DNA of 64,000 bases from Winogradskyella eximia (GCF_003386165.1 NZ_QRDV01000001.1:372001-436000); one strand, 5' to 3'. Positions 36,206 to 45,989 are shown, counted from the first letter of the stretch. The notes: generated by a model not told the origin, from the sequence alone. Translations and numbers: made by a program.

Positions 36206-39200
36206 ATGAGTACAAAGTTCCCTGAATACAAAGGACTTAACTTGCCAAACGTTGCAGATGAAATCGGTAACTATTGGGAAGCTAATAATATCTTCGATAA
36301 AAGTGTAACTACAAGAGAAGGGAAACCACCTTTTGTGTTTTTTGAAGGACCACCTTCTGCAAACGGTTTGCCAGGTGTACACCACGTTTTAGCACGTGCT
36401 ATTAAAGATATTTTTCCGCGTTACAAAACCATGAAAGGTTTTCAAGTAAAACGTAAAGCAGGTTGGGATACACATGGTTTACCAGTTGAACTTGGAGTAG
36501 AAAAAGAATTAGGTATTACCAAAGAAGATATTGGTAAAAAAATCACAGTAGAAGAATATAACGAAGCTTGTAAAAAAGCTGTGATGCGTTACACTGATAT
36601 CTGGAACGACCTTACACAAAAAATGGGCTATTGGGTAGATATGGACGACCCATACATTACCTACAAATCTAAATACATGGAATCTGTTTGGTGGTTGCTA
36701 AAGCAGATTTACGAAAAAGATTTAATATACAAAGGCTATACTATTCAGCCCTATTCGCCAAAAGCAGGAACTGGTTTAAGCTCACATGAGTTAAATCAAC
36801 CAGGAACGTATCAAGATGTAACGGATACAACAGTTGTAGCTCAGTTTAAGGCCAATACAGATTCATTGCCAGATTTTCTTCAAAATGAAGGTGATATTTT
36901 CTTTTTAGCTTGGACAACAACACCTTGGACGCTTCCTAGTAATACAGCATTAACAGTTGGGCCAAAAATTGAATATGTTTTAGTTGAAACGTATAATCAA
37001 TATACATTTAAACCTATGAATGTGGTTTTGGCTAAGAATTTAGTCAACAAACAATTTGATGGTAAATTCAAACAAGTTGAAACAAAACCAGAATTAATTG
37101 AGTACAAAGAAGGTGATAAGAAGATTCCTTTTTATGTGGTTAAAGAATTTGTAGGAAAAGACTTAGTAGGTATTACTTATGAGCAATTATTGCCATACGC
37201 TTTACCAAACGATAATCCTGAAAATGCCTTTAGAATCATCTCTGGAGATTTTGTAACGATTGAAGATGGAACAGGTATTGTGCACACAGCACCTACATTT
37301 GGAGCTGATGATGCTTTGGTTGCGAAGCAAGCCTCACCAGAAATTCCACCTCTTTTAGTAAAAGACGACAATGGTAATTTAGTACCATTGGTAGATTTAC
37401 AAGGGAAGTTTAGACCAGAAATGGGAGAGTACGCAGGTAAATATGTTAAGAACGAATATTATGAAGATGGTGAAGCACCTGAGCGTTCTGTAGATGTGGA
37501 ACTTGCTATTCAGTTAAAAACAGAAAATAAAGCTTTTAAGGTTGAAAAATATAAGCACAGTTACCCAAATTGCTGGAGAACTGATAAGCCAATTTTATAC
37601 TATCCCTTAGATTCGTGGTTTATTAAAATCACTGATGTAAAAGGGAGAATGCACGAGCTAAACACTACCATCAATTGGAAACCAAAATCAACTGGTGAAG
37701 GACGTTTTGGAAATTGGTTAGCAAATGCAAACGATTGGAATTTATCAAGATCTCGTTTTTGGGGAATTCCATTACCAATTTGGAGAACCGAAGATGGTAA
37801 AGAAGTCATCTGTATTGGTTCTGTAAAGGAATTAAAAGAAGAAATGGCAAAGTCGGTTAAAGCTGGCTTTATGACAGAAGATATCTTTGCAGCTTTTGAA
37901 GTAGATAATATGTCTGAAGCAAACTATGATACTATCGATTTACATAAAAATGTAGTCGATAAAATCGTTTTGGTTTCAAAATCAGGTCAACCGATGAATC
38001 GCGAAAGTGATTTAATAGATGTTTGGTTCGATTCTGGTTCTATGCCTTATGCACAATGGCATTATCCTTTTGAGAATAAGAATCTAATTGATAATAAAGA
38101 AGCTTATCCTGCAGATTTTATAGCAGAAGGAGTTGACCAAACACGTGGTTGGTTTTATACGCTTCATGCCATCGGAACTATGGTTTTCGATTCAGTGGCT
38201 TACAAAAATGTGGTTTCAAACGGCTTAGTTTTAGATAAAAACGGTCAAAAAATGTCTAAGCGTTTAGGCAATGCAATAGACCCTTTTGAAACGTTATCTA
38301 AATACGGAGCAGATGCCACACGTTGGTATATGATTAGTAATGCAAATCCTTGGGATAACTTAAAGTTTGATAGCGAAGGTATTGCAGAGGTTAGTAGAAA
38401 ATTCTTCGGAACGTTATATAACACCTATTCATTCTTCACACTTTATACCAATATAGATGGTTTTAGCTATAGTGAAGCAGATATTCCTTTAAAAGAACGT
38501 CCGGAAATTGACCGTTGGATTCTTTCAGAATTAAATTCATTGATTCAGAAAGTAGATGATTATTACGCAGAATACGAACCAACAAAAGCTGCACGAGCAA
38601 TTTCAGACTTTACTCAAGATTATTTAAGTAACTGGTACGTGCGTTTAAGTAGAAGACGTTTCTGGAAAGGTGATTATCAAACTGATAAAATTTCGGCGTA
38701 TCAAACGCTTTATACATGTATGGAAACCATTGCAAAGTTAGGCGCACCAATTGCCCCTTTCTTTATGGATCGTTTGTATTTAGATTTGAATGCAGTGACT
38801 AAAAAGGAAACTTTTGAAAGTGTACATTTAGCAGATTTCCCTATTGCAGATACAAATGTCATTGACAAAGTATTAGAGCGAAAAATGGAAAGTGCTCAAA
38901 CAATATGTTCGTTAGTTTTATCGTTGAGAGCTAAGGAGAAGATTAAAGTACGTCAGCCACTTCAGAAAATTATGATTCCAGTTGATAATCAACAACAAAA
39001 GGAAGAAATTGAAGCGGTTTCAGATTTAATAAAACACGAAGTAAATATTAAAGAAGTTGAACTTTTAGAGGATGCTTCAGATATCTTAGTGAAACAAATT
39101 AAACCAAATTTTAAGGCCTTAGGTCCAAAATTTGGTAAGGATATGAAGTTGATTGCTAGTGCAATAAGTACTTTTGGTGCAGATGATATTAAAAATATCG

Positions 39201-39610
39201 AGCAAAACGGTAATATTGACGTTGAAATTAATGGAAAAAATATTACTTTAGGCTTTGATGATGTGGAGATTACATCTCAAGATATTGAAGGATGGCTTGT
39301 TGCTAACGAAGGTGCATTAACTGTGGCTTTAGATGTTACAATCAATGAAGAATTACGTAAAGAAGGGATTGCTCGTGAGCTCGTAAACCGTATTCAAAAC
39401 TTACGTAAAGATTCGGGATTTGAAGTTACAGACAGAATTGACGTACAACTTCAGAATGACCCACAAGTAGCAGCAGCAATTGCTTCAAATGAGGAGTATA
39501 TTAAATCAGAAACATTAACTGAAAAGTTAGAAATAAAAGACTCAATAGACAATGGTATAGAAATTGTATTTGATGAGGTCAATACTAAATTGTTTATTAA
39601 AAAACATTAA
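36206..39610 (+). CDS. ileS: Isoleucyl-tRNA synthetase, IleRS2 type with GVHH signature
   Basis: Charges tRNA-Ile. It is 1134 residues long, typical of the longer IleRS2 group. The class I HIGH motif, expected as HxGH, reads GVHH (Gly57-His60) in NGLPGVHHVLARAI; the KMSKR loop (Lys682-Arg686) is normal. The CP1 editing domain (with TTTPWTLPSNTALTV and DDALVAKQ) and the tRNA-binding C-terminus are intact. Altered GxHH enzymes have been reported as mupirocin hyper-resistant. It is followed at 5 nt by the DksA-like gene. A near-consensus -7 (TAATTTCG, 36175-36182) lies 23 nt upstream. Confidence 0.97.
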   Translation: MSTKFPEYKGLNLPNVADEIGNYWEANNIFDKSVTTREGKPPFVFFEGPPSANGLPGVHHVLARAIKDIFPRYKTMKGFQVKRKAGWDTHGLPVELGVEKELGITKEDIGKKITVEEYNEACKKAVMRYTDIWNDLTQKMGYWVDMDDPYITYKSKYMESVWWLLKQIYEKDLIYKGYTIQPYSPKAGTGLSSHELNQPGTYQDVTDTTVVAQFKANTDSLPDFLQNEGDIFFLAWTTTPWTLPSNTALTVGPKIEYVLVETYNQYTFKPMNVVLAKNLVNKQFDGKFKQVETKPELIEYKEGDKKIPFYVVKEFVGKDLVGITYEQLLPYALPNDNPENAFRIISGDFVTIEDGTGIVHTAPTFGADDALVAKQASPEIPPLLVKDDNGNLVPLVDLQGKFRPEMGEYAGKYVKNEYYEDGEAPERSVDVELAIQLKTENKAFKVEKYKHSYPNCWRTDKPILYYPLDSWFIKITDVKGRMHELNTTINWKPKSTGEGRFGNWLANANDWNLSRSRFWGIPLPIWRTEDGKEVICIGSVKELKEEMAKSVKAGFMTEDIFAAFEVDNMSEANYDTIDLHKNVVDKIVLVSKSGQPMNRESDLIDVWFDSGSMPYAQWHYPFENKNLIDNKEAYPADFIAEGVDQTRGWFYTLHAIGTMVFDSVAYKNVVSNGLVLDKNGQKMSKRLGNAIDPFETLSKYGADATRWYMISNANPWDNLKFDSEGIAEVSRKFFGTLYNTYSFFTLYTNIDGFSYSEADIPLKERPEIDRWILSELNSLIQKVDDYYAEYEPTKAARAISDFTQDYLSNWYVRLSRRRFWKGDYQTDKISAYQTLYTCMETIAKLGAPIAPFFMDRLYLDLNAVTKKETFESVHLADFPIADTNVIDKVLERKMESAQTICSLVLSLRAKEKIKVRQPLQKIMIPVDNQQQKEEIEAVSDLIKHEVNIKEVELLEDASDILVKQIKPNFKALGPKFGKDMKLIASAISTFGADDIKNIEQNGNIDVEINGKNITLGFDDVEITSQDIEGWLVANEGALTVALDVTINEELRKEGIARELVNRIQNLRKDSGFEVTDRIDVQLQNDPQVAAAIASNEEYIKSETLTEKLEIKDSIDNGIEIVFDEVNTKLFIKKH

Positions 39611-39615
39611 AAATT

Positions 39616-39999
39616 ATGTCAGCAGAAACCAATAACAGATATTCAGATAAAGATTTAGCAGAGTTTAAAACTTTATTACAGGAAAAAATTAAGAAAGCAG
39701 AGCACGATTTGGAACTTATTAAAAGTGCTTATATGAATGATTTTGATAACGGGACAGATGATACGTCTCCAACATTTAAAGCATTTGAAGAAGGAAGTGC
39801 CACAATGAGTAAGGAAGCGAACTCTGCATTGGCTATACGTCAAGAAAAATTTATCAGAGATTTAAAAAACGCATTGATTCGTATTGAAAACAAAACGTAT
39901 GGTGTTTGCCGTGTTACAGGTAAATTAATAAACAAAGATCGTTTAAAATTAGTGCCTCATGCAACCTTAAGTATTGAAGCAAAGAATATGCAATCTTAA
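39616..39999 (+). CDS. TraR/DksA-family protein with degenerate zinc finger
   Basis: A 127-residue DksA-like protein. It has a coiled-coil N-terminal part (about 15-55 and 68-88, LAEFKTLLQEKIKKAEHDLE) and a C-terminal YGVCRVTGKLI...LVPHATLS segment that aligns with the DksA zinc finger. Only one of the four Cys ligands remains; T, S and A stand at the others. I recall this as the usual Bacteroidota form. Classical DksA acts with ppGpp at RNA polymerase; whether this one does is not known. It lies 5 nt after ileS and is probably cotranscribed with it. Confidence 0.85.
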   Translation: MSAETNNRYSDKDLAEFKTLLQEKIKKAEHDLELIKSAYMNDFDNGTDDTSPTFKAFEEGSATMSKEANSALAIRQEKFIRDLKNALIRIENKTYGVCRVTGKLINKDRLKLVPHATLSIEAKNMQS

Positions 40000-40110
40000 T
40001 AAATCCCTTCTAATAATGGGATCTCATTACATTGAGATTATATTTTGAACAAAAACATAACAATAAAGCCTTGGTATATTAATTTCAGGGCTTTAGCATA
40101 CTATATCTAT

Positions 40111-40143
40111 AGACCTCTAAGATTTCAAAAATCTTTGAGGTCT
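40111..40143. repeat. 33-nt palindromic repeat, copy D, overlapping a coding start
   Basis: The arms begin AGACCTCTAAGATTT and end AAATCTTTGAGGTCT around a central A, with two mismatched pairs. It has the same 33-nt design as copies A to C. Its right arm contains TTG (40135-40137), the best start codon for the gene that follows. Confidence 0.7.
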
Positions 40144-40755
40144 ATTGGTTTTATAGTATGTCTTTTATCATGTGCAGTTGCGACAGCTCAAAACAAACTA
40201 CAAAAGGAACTTTCTGCAGAGCAAATTAAAGTGATTTCTATAAATGGAGATCAATTTTTTAATATTAGTGTTTCAACTTCAAAAAAAGATAAGATTAGTA
40301 TTTCCTCTATATTGGATGGTGAATATCAAAATGATTTTCAATTGGTTGTTAAAGAAGAAAATAATAAACTGAACTTAAGTTTGGCTTATCTTTCTTTAAT
40401 TGATATACCAGACAATAAACGTAACGCACATAAAGTAATTGCAGCCATGCTGTATCTTGAAATACCAGAGCATCTTTCATTAAATATTATAAGTGATATA
40501 GGACATGTAAAGTTGGATGGTATTTTTAATTCGCTTTCTATTGAATTATTACAAGGTCAATGTAGTATTAAAGGAGAGTCAAAATCAGCAATTATAAATA
40601 CGTTAGATGGCGATATTAACATTATAACTAATAGTGCTATTGTTGAAGCTAAATCAAATCATGGAAAAGTTGTTTTAGATCATTTTGATAATAAAGATGC
40701 CATTTGGAAATTGACTTCTATAAATGGTAATATTACGGTTGCAAAGCCCAATTAA
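40135..40755 (+). CDS. Secreted protein with adhesin-like beta repeats (DUF4097-like)
   Basis: A hypothetical exported protein, 206 residues from TTG at 40135. That start yields a proper signal peptide (RSIGFIVCLLSCAVATAQ). The open frame extends to 40045, but the extra 30 codons cover the 33-nt palindrome and other hairpins, so they are probably not translated. The body has short repeated beta strands (VKLDGIFNSLSIELLQGQCS, GDINIITNSA, GNITVAKPN) like the adhesin/DUF4097 beta-helix family. Translation start and family are both inferred. It is followed 27 nt later by lspA. Confidence 0.6.
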   Translation: MRSIGFIVCLLSCAVATAQNKLQKELSAEQIKVISINGDQFFNISVSTSKKDKISISSILDGEYQNDFQLVVKEENNKLNLSLAYLSLIDIPDNKRNAHKVIAAMLYLEIPEHLSLNIISDIGHVKLDGIFNSLSIELLQGQCSIKGESKSAIINTLDGDINIITNSAIVEAKSNHGKVVLDHFDNKDAIWKLTSINGNITVAKPN

Positions 40756-40782
40756 ACGTCTATTTTTGCTTAAAATCTTTAG

Positions 40783-41400
40783 ATGTCTCTTAAAAAAGCT
40801 TTATTAATTATTTTTGTTATTCTTCTGATAGACCAAATCAGTAAAATTTATATTAAAACCCATTTTCAGTTAGGAGAAGGTGTTAATGTTTTTTCTTGGT
40901 TTCATATTGCCTTTATAGAGAATGATGGCATGGCTTGGGGAACAAAACTTAGTGATTTTACAACTTTAATTTCTGATAGATCTGCAAAATTAATTTTAAC
41001 CTTATTTAGAATTGTAGCGGTAACAGGTATTGCTTTTTGGCTGGTAGATGTGACTAAGAAGCAGAAATCTAAAACCTTAGTTTTTGCTATTTCTATAATA
41101 TTTGCTGGTGCTTTAGGTAATATTATAGATTCTGTGTTTTATGGCTTTTTATTTAGTGATAGCGTAATGCAAGTGGCTGCGTTTTTGCCTGAAAATGGAG
41201 GTTATGAAAGCGTGTTTCATGGTAATGTTGTAGATATGCTTTATTTTCCAATTTGGAATGGTGCTTTACCAGAATGGTTACCACTTTTTGGAGGCAAACA
41301 ATTTTCTTTTTTTGATCCTGTTTTTAATGTTGCAGATGTTGCAATAAGCACAGGTATTGGAATTTTAATTGTGTTTAATAAGAAGGCCTTTAATGATTAA
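40783..41400 (+). CDS. lspA: Lipoprotein signal peptidase
   Basis: Cuts the signal peptide from prolipoproteins at the inner membrane. It is 205 residues, somewhat longer than E. coli LspA (164). Four helices are present. The two catalytic aspartates fit GNIIDSVFYG and FNVADVAIS. A longer insert sits between them (PENGGYESVFHGNVVDML...GKQFSFFD), as is normal in Bacteroidota. Its stop overlaps the convergent response regulator gene by 4 nt. Many lipoproteins in this window are its substrates. Confidence 0.95.
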   Translation: MSLKKALLIIFVILLIDQISKIYIKTHFQLGEGVNVFSWFHIAFIENDGMAWGTKLSDFTTLISDRSAKLILTLFRIVAVTGIAFWLVDVTKKQKSKTLVFAISIIFAGALGNIIDSVFYGFLFSDSVMQVAAFLPENGGYESVFHGNVVDMLYFPIWNGALPEWLPLFGGKQFSFFDPVFNVADVAISTGIGILIVFNKKAFND

Positions 41401-41807
41401 GCTATTTTTTTAAACACAGCTTCCAGTTCGTTAATTCTTACAGGTTTTATCAAATAATTTTCTACTGAGGATAATGATTTGGCTTTGTCAATATCTGTGG
41501 AGTTAATAGATGAACTTACCACATAAAGCGTAATTTGATTATTAAATTTATTTTTAATCTTAGTAAAACGTTCTAAAAATTCCCAACCATCCATAACAGG
41601 CATATTGAGATCTAATAAAATGACTTCAGGGATATTATCTTTATCAAAGTTTTGGAGTAGAGTTTCAAAGTAATCTATACCCTCTTTTCCGTCTTTAAAT
41701 ATAAGTAGATGATCACAGAGTTTTCTGGTCTCTATAATTTTTCTTACCAATTTCACATAGATATTATCATCATCAATTATGCATGCTAATTTTATTTTCT
41801 TACTCAT
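41397..41807 (-). CDS. Single-domain response regulator
   Basis: A 136-residue receiver domain only, with no output domain. It has the acidic pocket DDD (12-14), phosphoacceptor Asp66 in LLDLNMP, and the conserved Lys in LIKPVR. It lies 5 nt after the histidine kinase gene on the same strand and is therefore its cognate partner or phosphorelay receiver. Output is presumably through protein-protein contact. The target is unknown. Confidence 0.9.
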   Translation of the reverse strand: MSKKIKLACIIDDDNIYVKLVRKIIETRKLCDHLLIFKDGKEGIDYFETLLQNFDKDNIPEVILLDLNMPVMDGWEFLERFTKIKNKFNNQITLYVVSSSINSTDIDKAKSLSSVENYLIKPVRINELEAVFKKIA

Positions 41808-41812
41808 TGATA

Positions 41813-42940
41813 TTAAAATTTTATAGTAAAAGTTGTGCCCAAATTTATATCACTTGTTGCACTGATTTCCCCATTTAGAGATTCTACTTGGTTTTTTGTA
41901 ATAAATAAACCAATGCCTCTTGCATCTGCATTATAATGAAATGTTTTATACATACCAAAGAGTTTGTCACCAAATTTATCCATGTCTATCCCTAAACCGT
42001 TATCAGAAATTTTTAAAACAACGCGATCGTAATTTGTAAAATCTCGCGATGTACTGATGTTAATTACTGGATCTCTGTCTTTGTGTTTATATTTAATAGC
42101 ATTGGTGAGTAAATTTAAAAAAATACTATCTAAATATGCAGGTATGTACTCAATAATTTCGGCTTTACTAAAGTCTGAATTTATGGTAACGTTATTGTTT
42201 TCAATAATTTGGTTAATAGAGGTTGTTACTTGTTCTAGTGTGTTCGCAAAATTAACTTCTACTTTAAGTTGATTAGAGTTAGTTTGTATACTAACCACTT
42301 CATTTAAATGTTCTATGGTTGTGTTTAAACTCTCTGAAACATGTGTAATATTATCAAGTAATTCTAATTTTTCCTCTACAGTATCTAATTCATTTATTAG
42401 CTGAACAATTAAAGTTAAATTACTAGAGTGAGACCTTAAGTTATGAGAAACAATATGAGCAAAATTGAATAATCTAGAGTTTTGAGAAGCAACAATTTCT
42501 GAGGCTTTTTCTAAATTTATTTCTTTTTGAATGATGTCATCTATATCCTGAAAAATACCACGTACTCCAATAATTTTTTTATCATCATTGTAAACCGGTT
42601 TGCCTATAGCTCTTGCCCAAAATTTTCTGTTATTAGCTGTAAGCATTAACACTTCTGAATCAAAGGGTACACCTGATAGTGCACATTCAAAAAATGTATT
42701 GGCTATGTATGCATGATGTTCTTCTGCATATAATGACATTGCCATTTTTAGTGATGGAACAAAATCTACCGGATATTCTAATATTTTCCTTGTAATGTCG
42801 TCCCAATAGCTTTTTTTATTTTCAAAATCAATATACCAACTTCCTGTAGAAGTCATAAGTGCTGATTCACGATAATAAAAATTGTCTTCTTCTAGTTTGT
42901 TATTAGATATATTATGCCGTTTTAGGTTAGTGTCCGTCAT
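41813..42940 (-). CDS. PAS-domain sensor histidine kinase
   Basis: A 375-residue cytoplasmic kinase without predicted membrane helices or a signal peptide. An N-terminal PAS/PAC domain (about 25-140, with GTPFDS-like segment GVPFDSEVLML and GVRGIFQDI) precedes an H-box HNLRSH near residue 165. The HATPase domain has N box NLLTNAIKYKH, G1 DNGLGID, F box FGMYKTFH, and G2 GIGLFI. It pairs with the single-domain regulator at 41397-41807. A soluble kinase with a PAS domain suggests an internal signal such as redox state or a ligand. Confidence 0.92.
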   Translation of the reverse strand: MTDTNLKRHNISNNKLEEDNFYYRESALMTSTGSWYIDFENKKSYWDDITRKILEYPVDFVPSLKMAMSLYAEEHHAYIANTFFECALSGVPFDSEVLMLTANNRKFWARAIGKPVYNDDKKIIGVRGIFQDIDDIIQKEINLEKASEIVASQNSRLFNFAHIVSHNLRSHSSNLTLIVQLINELDTVEEKLELLDNITHVSESLNTTIEHLNEVVSIQTNSNQLKVEVNFANTLEQVTTSINQIIENNNVTINSDFSKAEIIEYIPAYLDSIFLNLLTNAIKYKHKDRDPVINISTSRDFTNYDRVVLKISDNGLGIDMDKFGDKLFGMYKTFHYNADARGIGLFITKNQVESLNGEISATSDINLGTTFTIKF

Positions 42941-43056
42941 GCTATTGTTAGTTACAACTCAGATTTTGGGGTCAAATTTGAATACTTGAACTTGCAAGAT
43001 ATGAAATTTTTGCACTTTATCTAATTTTTAGGCACTTCAACGGTGGTTAAATTTCT

Positions 43057-43620
43057 TTAAAAATGATAAATTTTATCAGGAACAATGCAATAGTCTAGCT
43101 TTATGTCGTTTTCAGAAAAGTCAGAAATTTCATCTTCAGCTTTAAAAAAGGAAAATCCAATTTTTATAGTTTCAGGTTTACAGTTTGCTAAAAAGCGATC
43201 ATAGAAGCCTTTTCCGTAACCAATTCTATTTCCTGTTGTATCAAAAGCTAAAAGTGGAATAAAAACAACATCTAATTTGGATGGTTTAATTTCAATCCCA
43301 TCTATTGGTTCTGGAATGTTATATCTGTTTTTTTTGATTGTTGTGCTGTCTGTTAGCAGGTAATGCGACATGCTGTAATCATTAAAGTTACTTTTAGAAA
43401 TAACAATGTGTTTATCTTTTCCGGCTAAAATATTGAGAATAAAATCGGTATTGATTTCTTTTTGTTCTTCAATCGTTAAGAAAATATGGTAAAAAGATTT
43501 GTTCCAAATATCTAATGTTAGTAACTGATTGGCAATAGCAATACTAAAATCGTCAATTTCATTTTCGGAAAGTTGAGACCTCAGTTGTTTATATTTCTGT
43601 CTTAATTCAGACTTTTTCAT
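43057..43620 (-). CDS. 5-formyltetrahydrofolate cyclo-ligase
   Basis: Converts 5-formyl-THF to 5,10-methenyl-THF, recycling a storage form of folate. It is 187 residues, of family length, with the signature RIGYGKGFYDRFL and VFIPLLAFD. Its start overlaps the aspartoacylase-like gene by 4 nt (ATGA), and it is the last gene of a four-gene minus operon with rimB and rimK. A folate role in that operon is not explained. Confidence 0.93.
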   Translation of the reverse strand: MKKSELRQKYKQLRSQLSENEIDDFSIAIANQLLTLDIWNKSFYHIFLTIEEQKEINTDFILNILAGKDKHIVISKSNFNDYSMSHYLLTDSTTIKKNRYNIPEPIDGIEIKPSKLDVVFIPLLAFDTTGNRIGYGKGFYDRFLANCKPETIKIGFSFFKAEDEISDFSENDIKLDYCIVPDKIYHF

Positions 43621-44585
43621 TCTTTCACTTTTGTGGAGATATGAAAAATAGCATCTCCTTGATAAATTATTGGAGATTCATTAATATTAAAAATGAATCC
43701 ATCATTAGGTGCTTTTACAAAATGATTAAAGCTGCCATATGGATCAGTTATGTTACCTAAATCATCTCCTTTTTTTACTTTAGAATTTATGTTCACCGTT
43801 GCTTTAAACATGCCAGAATATTTCGCTCTTATCCATTTACTGTCTAATAAGTATATGCAAGATTGTTTAGGTTGAGAAACTTTAAAGTTTCGGTTAAGCA
43901 TTTCAAGGTGATTTAAAACACGTTTAACTCCGTTTACACCTGTATTTGTAATGGTATTATCAATATTAAAAGATTTACCACCTTCAAATAAAAGAATAGG
44001 AATACCAAGTTTGTGGCAGGTGTTTCTAAATGATTTATTAATATTTTTAGAGTAGAAAATAAATGGTGGACCAAATACTTTAGCTAGTTCATCTAGAGTT
44101 TTTTCGGTTTTAATAATTCTAACTTGTGCGGCATTAAAACGATCTGCACCTCCAGTATGAAAATCCATAACCAAATCTGCATGCGGTAAAATTTCGGTAA
44201 CCAATTTAAAAGCAACTCTACTTGCTAGCGAGCCACCACTTATGCCAGGAAAAACACGGTTAAGATCGCGACCATCTGGAAATTCACGTTTCATATTTAA
44301 AAAACCAAACACATTAATAACCGGAACACAGATAATAGTTCCTTTTCTGGGTTTGTTTATGCCTTTTGAAATAATCTGTCTTACAATTTCTACTCCATTA
44401 ACTTCGTCTCCATGAATACCTGCTGTTATTAATACTGTTGGTCCAGGTTTTTTAGAACGCTCAATAATAATAGGAACATCAATAGTGTTTTGTGTGTGCA
44501 GTTTTGCAACATTAAAACTCAATTGAGCGCTTTGTCCTAAGCCTATTTTTTGTCCAAGGATTTCTAAAATATCTGGTTCCTTCAT
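43617..44585 (-). CDS. Succinylglutamate desuccinylase/aspartoacylase-like metallopeptidase
   Basis: A 322-residue zinc-dependent carboxypeptidase-like enzyme. Zinc ligands fit HGDEVNG (His, Glu) and DFHTGG (His). The extended C-terminal segment (GMFKATVNINSKVKKGDDLG, then a PNDGFIF-like end) is found in the RimK-linked branch of this family. It overlaps the cyclo-ligase by 4 nt and follows rimK by 28 nt, so it may act on glutamate-derived peptides made by RimK. The substrate has not been identified. Confidence 0.88.
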   Translation of the reverse strand: MKEPDILEILGQKIGLGQSAQLSFNVAKLHTQNTIDVPIIIERSKKPGPTVLITAGIHGDEVNGVEIVRQIISKGINKPRKGTIICVPVINVFGFLNMKREFPDGRDLNRVFPGISGGSLASRVAFKLVTEILPHADLVMDFHTGGADRFNAAQVRIIKTEKTLDELAKVFGPPFIFYSKNINKSFRNTCHKLGIPILLFEGGKSFNIDNTITNTGVNGVKRVLNHLEMLNRNFKVSQPKQSCIYLLDSKWIRAKYSGMFKATVNINSKVKKGDDLGNITDPYGSFNHFVKAPNDGFIFNINESPIIYQGDAIFHISTKVKE

Positions 44586-44613
44586 ACAAGTATTTTAAAA
44601 TTGAAGTTACGTC

Positions 44614-45489
44614 TTATTTCTTATTACGTTCAATAAAAGTGATAATAGCTTTTGCAATATTTTTGTGTGTTGCACCTTCAATACCTTCTAATCCTGGTGT
44701 AGAATTTACTTCTAATAATAATGGACCACGAGCAGATTGTAGCATGTCTACACCACATACAGGTAGTTTTAATACTTTGGCTGCATTCATAGCTAGTTTT
44801 AGTTCGTCTGGTTCTAACTTTATAATATTAGCTGAACCTCCACGGTGTAAGTTAGATCTAAATTCACCTTCTTTTCCTTGGCGTTTCATAGCTCCAACCA
44901 CTTGTCCATCTACAACTAAAGCTCTTAAATCAGCACCTTTAGCTTCTTTAATAAACTCTTGTACAATTACTCTAGCTTGCAGACCATTAAAGGCTTCTAA
45001 AACAGATTCTGCAGCGTTTTTAGTTTCAGCTAAAACAACTCCAAGTCCTTGCGTACCTTCTAGTAATTTAATAATTACAGGTGTACCTCCTACATAGTCA
45101 ATTACTTCTTCTACATCTCTAGAATAGTTTGTAAAAACAGTTTTAGGCATACCTATACCAGCTTTACTTAGACGCTGTAAGCTTCTTAGCTTATCTCGAG
45201 ATCGTGTTATAGCATCAGATGGTGCTATGGTAAAGACTCCCATTTCTTCAAACTGACGTACAACAGCACAACCGTAAAAAGTTATGGACGCTCCAATTCT
45301 TGGAATAATAGCATCAACATAATCTAAATAACGATCTCTATAGTATATGGTTGGTTTTTCCTTTTCAATAATAATATCGCATTTTAAAGGATCAATGATT
45401 TCAATTTTATGACCTCTTTTTTCACCTTCTTCAACAAGTCGTTTTGTAGAATAGAGTTCAGGATTTCTCGAAAGAATTACTATGTTCAT
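44614..45489 (-). CDS. rimK: RimK, ribosomal protein S6 glutamate ligase
   Basis: An ATP-grasp enzyme that adds glutamate residues to the C-terminus of ribosomal protein S6 in E. coli; 291 residues, close to the usual length. It has ATP-grasp segments [43 protein letters not shown] and [16 protein letters not shown] (metal ligands). Its start overlaps rimB by 4 nt. The open frame at 44639-45097 on the plus strand is its shadow. Neighbours (rimB, aspartoacylase-like) support a role in glutamate modification. Confidence 0.95.
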   Translation of the reverse strand: MNIVILSRNPELYSTKRLVEEGEKRGHKIEIIDPLKCDIIIEKEKPTIYYRDRYLDYVDAIIPRIGASITFYGCAVVRQFEEMGVFTIAPSDAITRSRDKLRSLQRLSKAGIGMPKTVFTNYSRDVEEVIDYVGGTPVIIKLLEGTQGLGVVLAETKNAAESVLEAFNGLQARVIVQEFIKEAKGADLRALVVDGQVVGAMKRQGKEGEFRSNLHRGGSANIIKLEPDELKLAMNAAKVLKLPVCGVDMLQSARGPLLLEVNSTPGLEGIEGATHKNIAKAIITFIERNKK

Positions 45490-45914
45490 TTAGTTAGGGT
45501 TTGTTTAAAAGATTGATTTTCTAAATCTACATCAACCATAAATTTGTGTTTTAAAAACTGACGACCTATTAATACAGGGAATCTCATATCGTCTCTGGTG
45601 CTTAAAGTTAAGTTAATCTTATATGTTTTACCAAAGAATACAACGGTTGTTTTAATTTTGTAGCGGTTTTCTTTATGTCCATTACTACTTTTTACATCTG
45701 TATAGGTGTAAGTATCAAAAGCCACTTCTTCGCTTTTAAAGTTAGGGTGTCCTTTGCTTTCAAAAATGCAATAAAGTTTACCGTTTTCTTCTCTAATTTT
45801 AGAGCAATGAATCGCAGAAGTATAAGCTCCTGTGTCTATTTTAACATCGATGTTATTTAGTTTTAATTCGGGGAAATTGACTTTGTCTACGCGTCCCAAA
45901 ACTTTTTTTGTCAT
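45486..45914 (-). CDS. rimB: RimB-type retropepsin-like protease (PF05618 family)
   Basis: A 142-residue protein of the family often labelled 'ATP-dependent zinc protease', which is a retropepsin-like aspartyl fold. The catalytic motif is [10 protein letters not shown] (Asp-Thr-Gly), and the end [19 protein letters not shown] is typical. Known homologues (RimB) trim the poly-glutamate tail made by RimK. I choose the ATG at 45914 ([17 protein letters not shown]); the upstream nine residues are not conserved-looking. It leads the operon and overlaps rimK by 4 nt. Confidence 0.88.
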   Translation of the reverse strand: MTKKVLGRVDKVNFPELKLNNIDVKIDTGAYTSAIHCSKIREENGKLYCIFESKGHPNFKSEEVAFDTYTYTDVKSSNGHKENRYKIKTTVVFFGKTYKINLTLSTRDDMRFPVLIGRQFLKHKFMVDVDLENQSFKQTLTK

Positions 45915-45989
45915 AAACTGAATATATAAAAAGAGGTGCAAGGTAATGATAAAGTGTATTAATTATACATATATATTTTTATGAATTAT

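Noticed and set aside
44639..45097. 152-codon plus-strand frame over rimK
   Set aside because: It is antisense to a well conserved gene; the composition reflects the codon bias of rimK.
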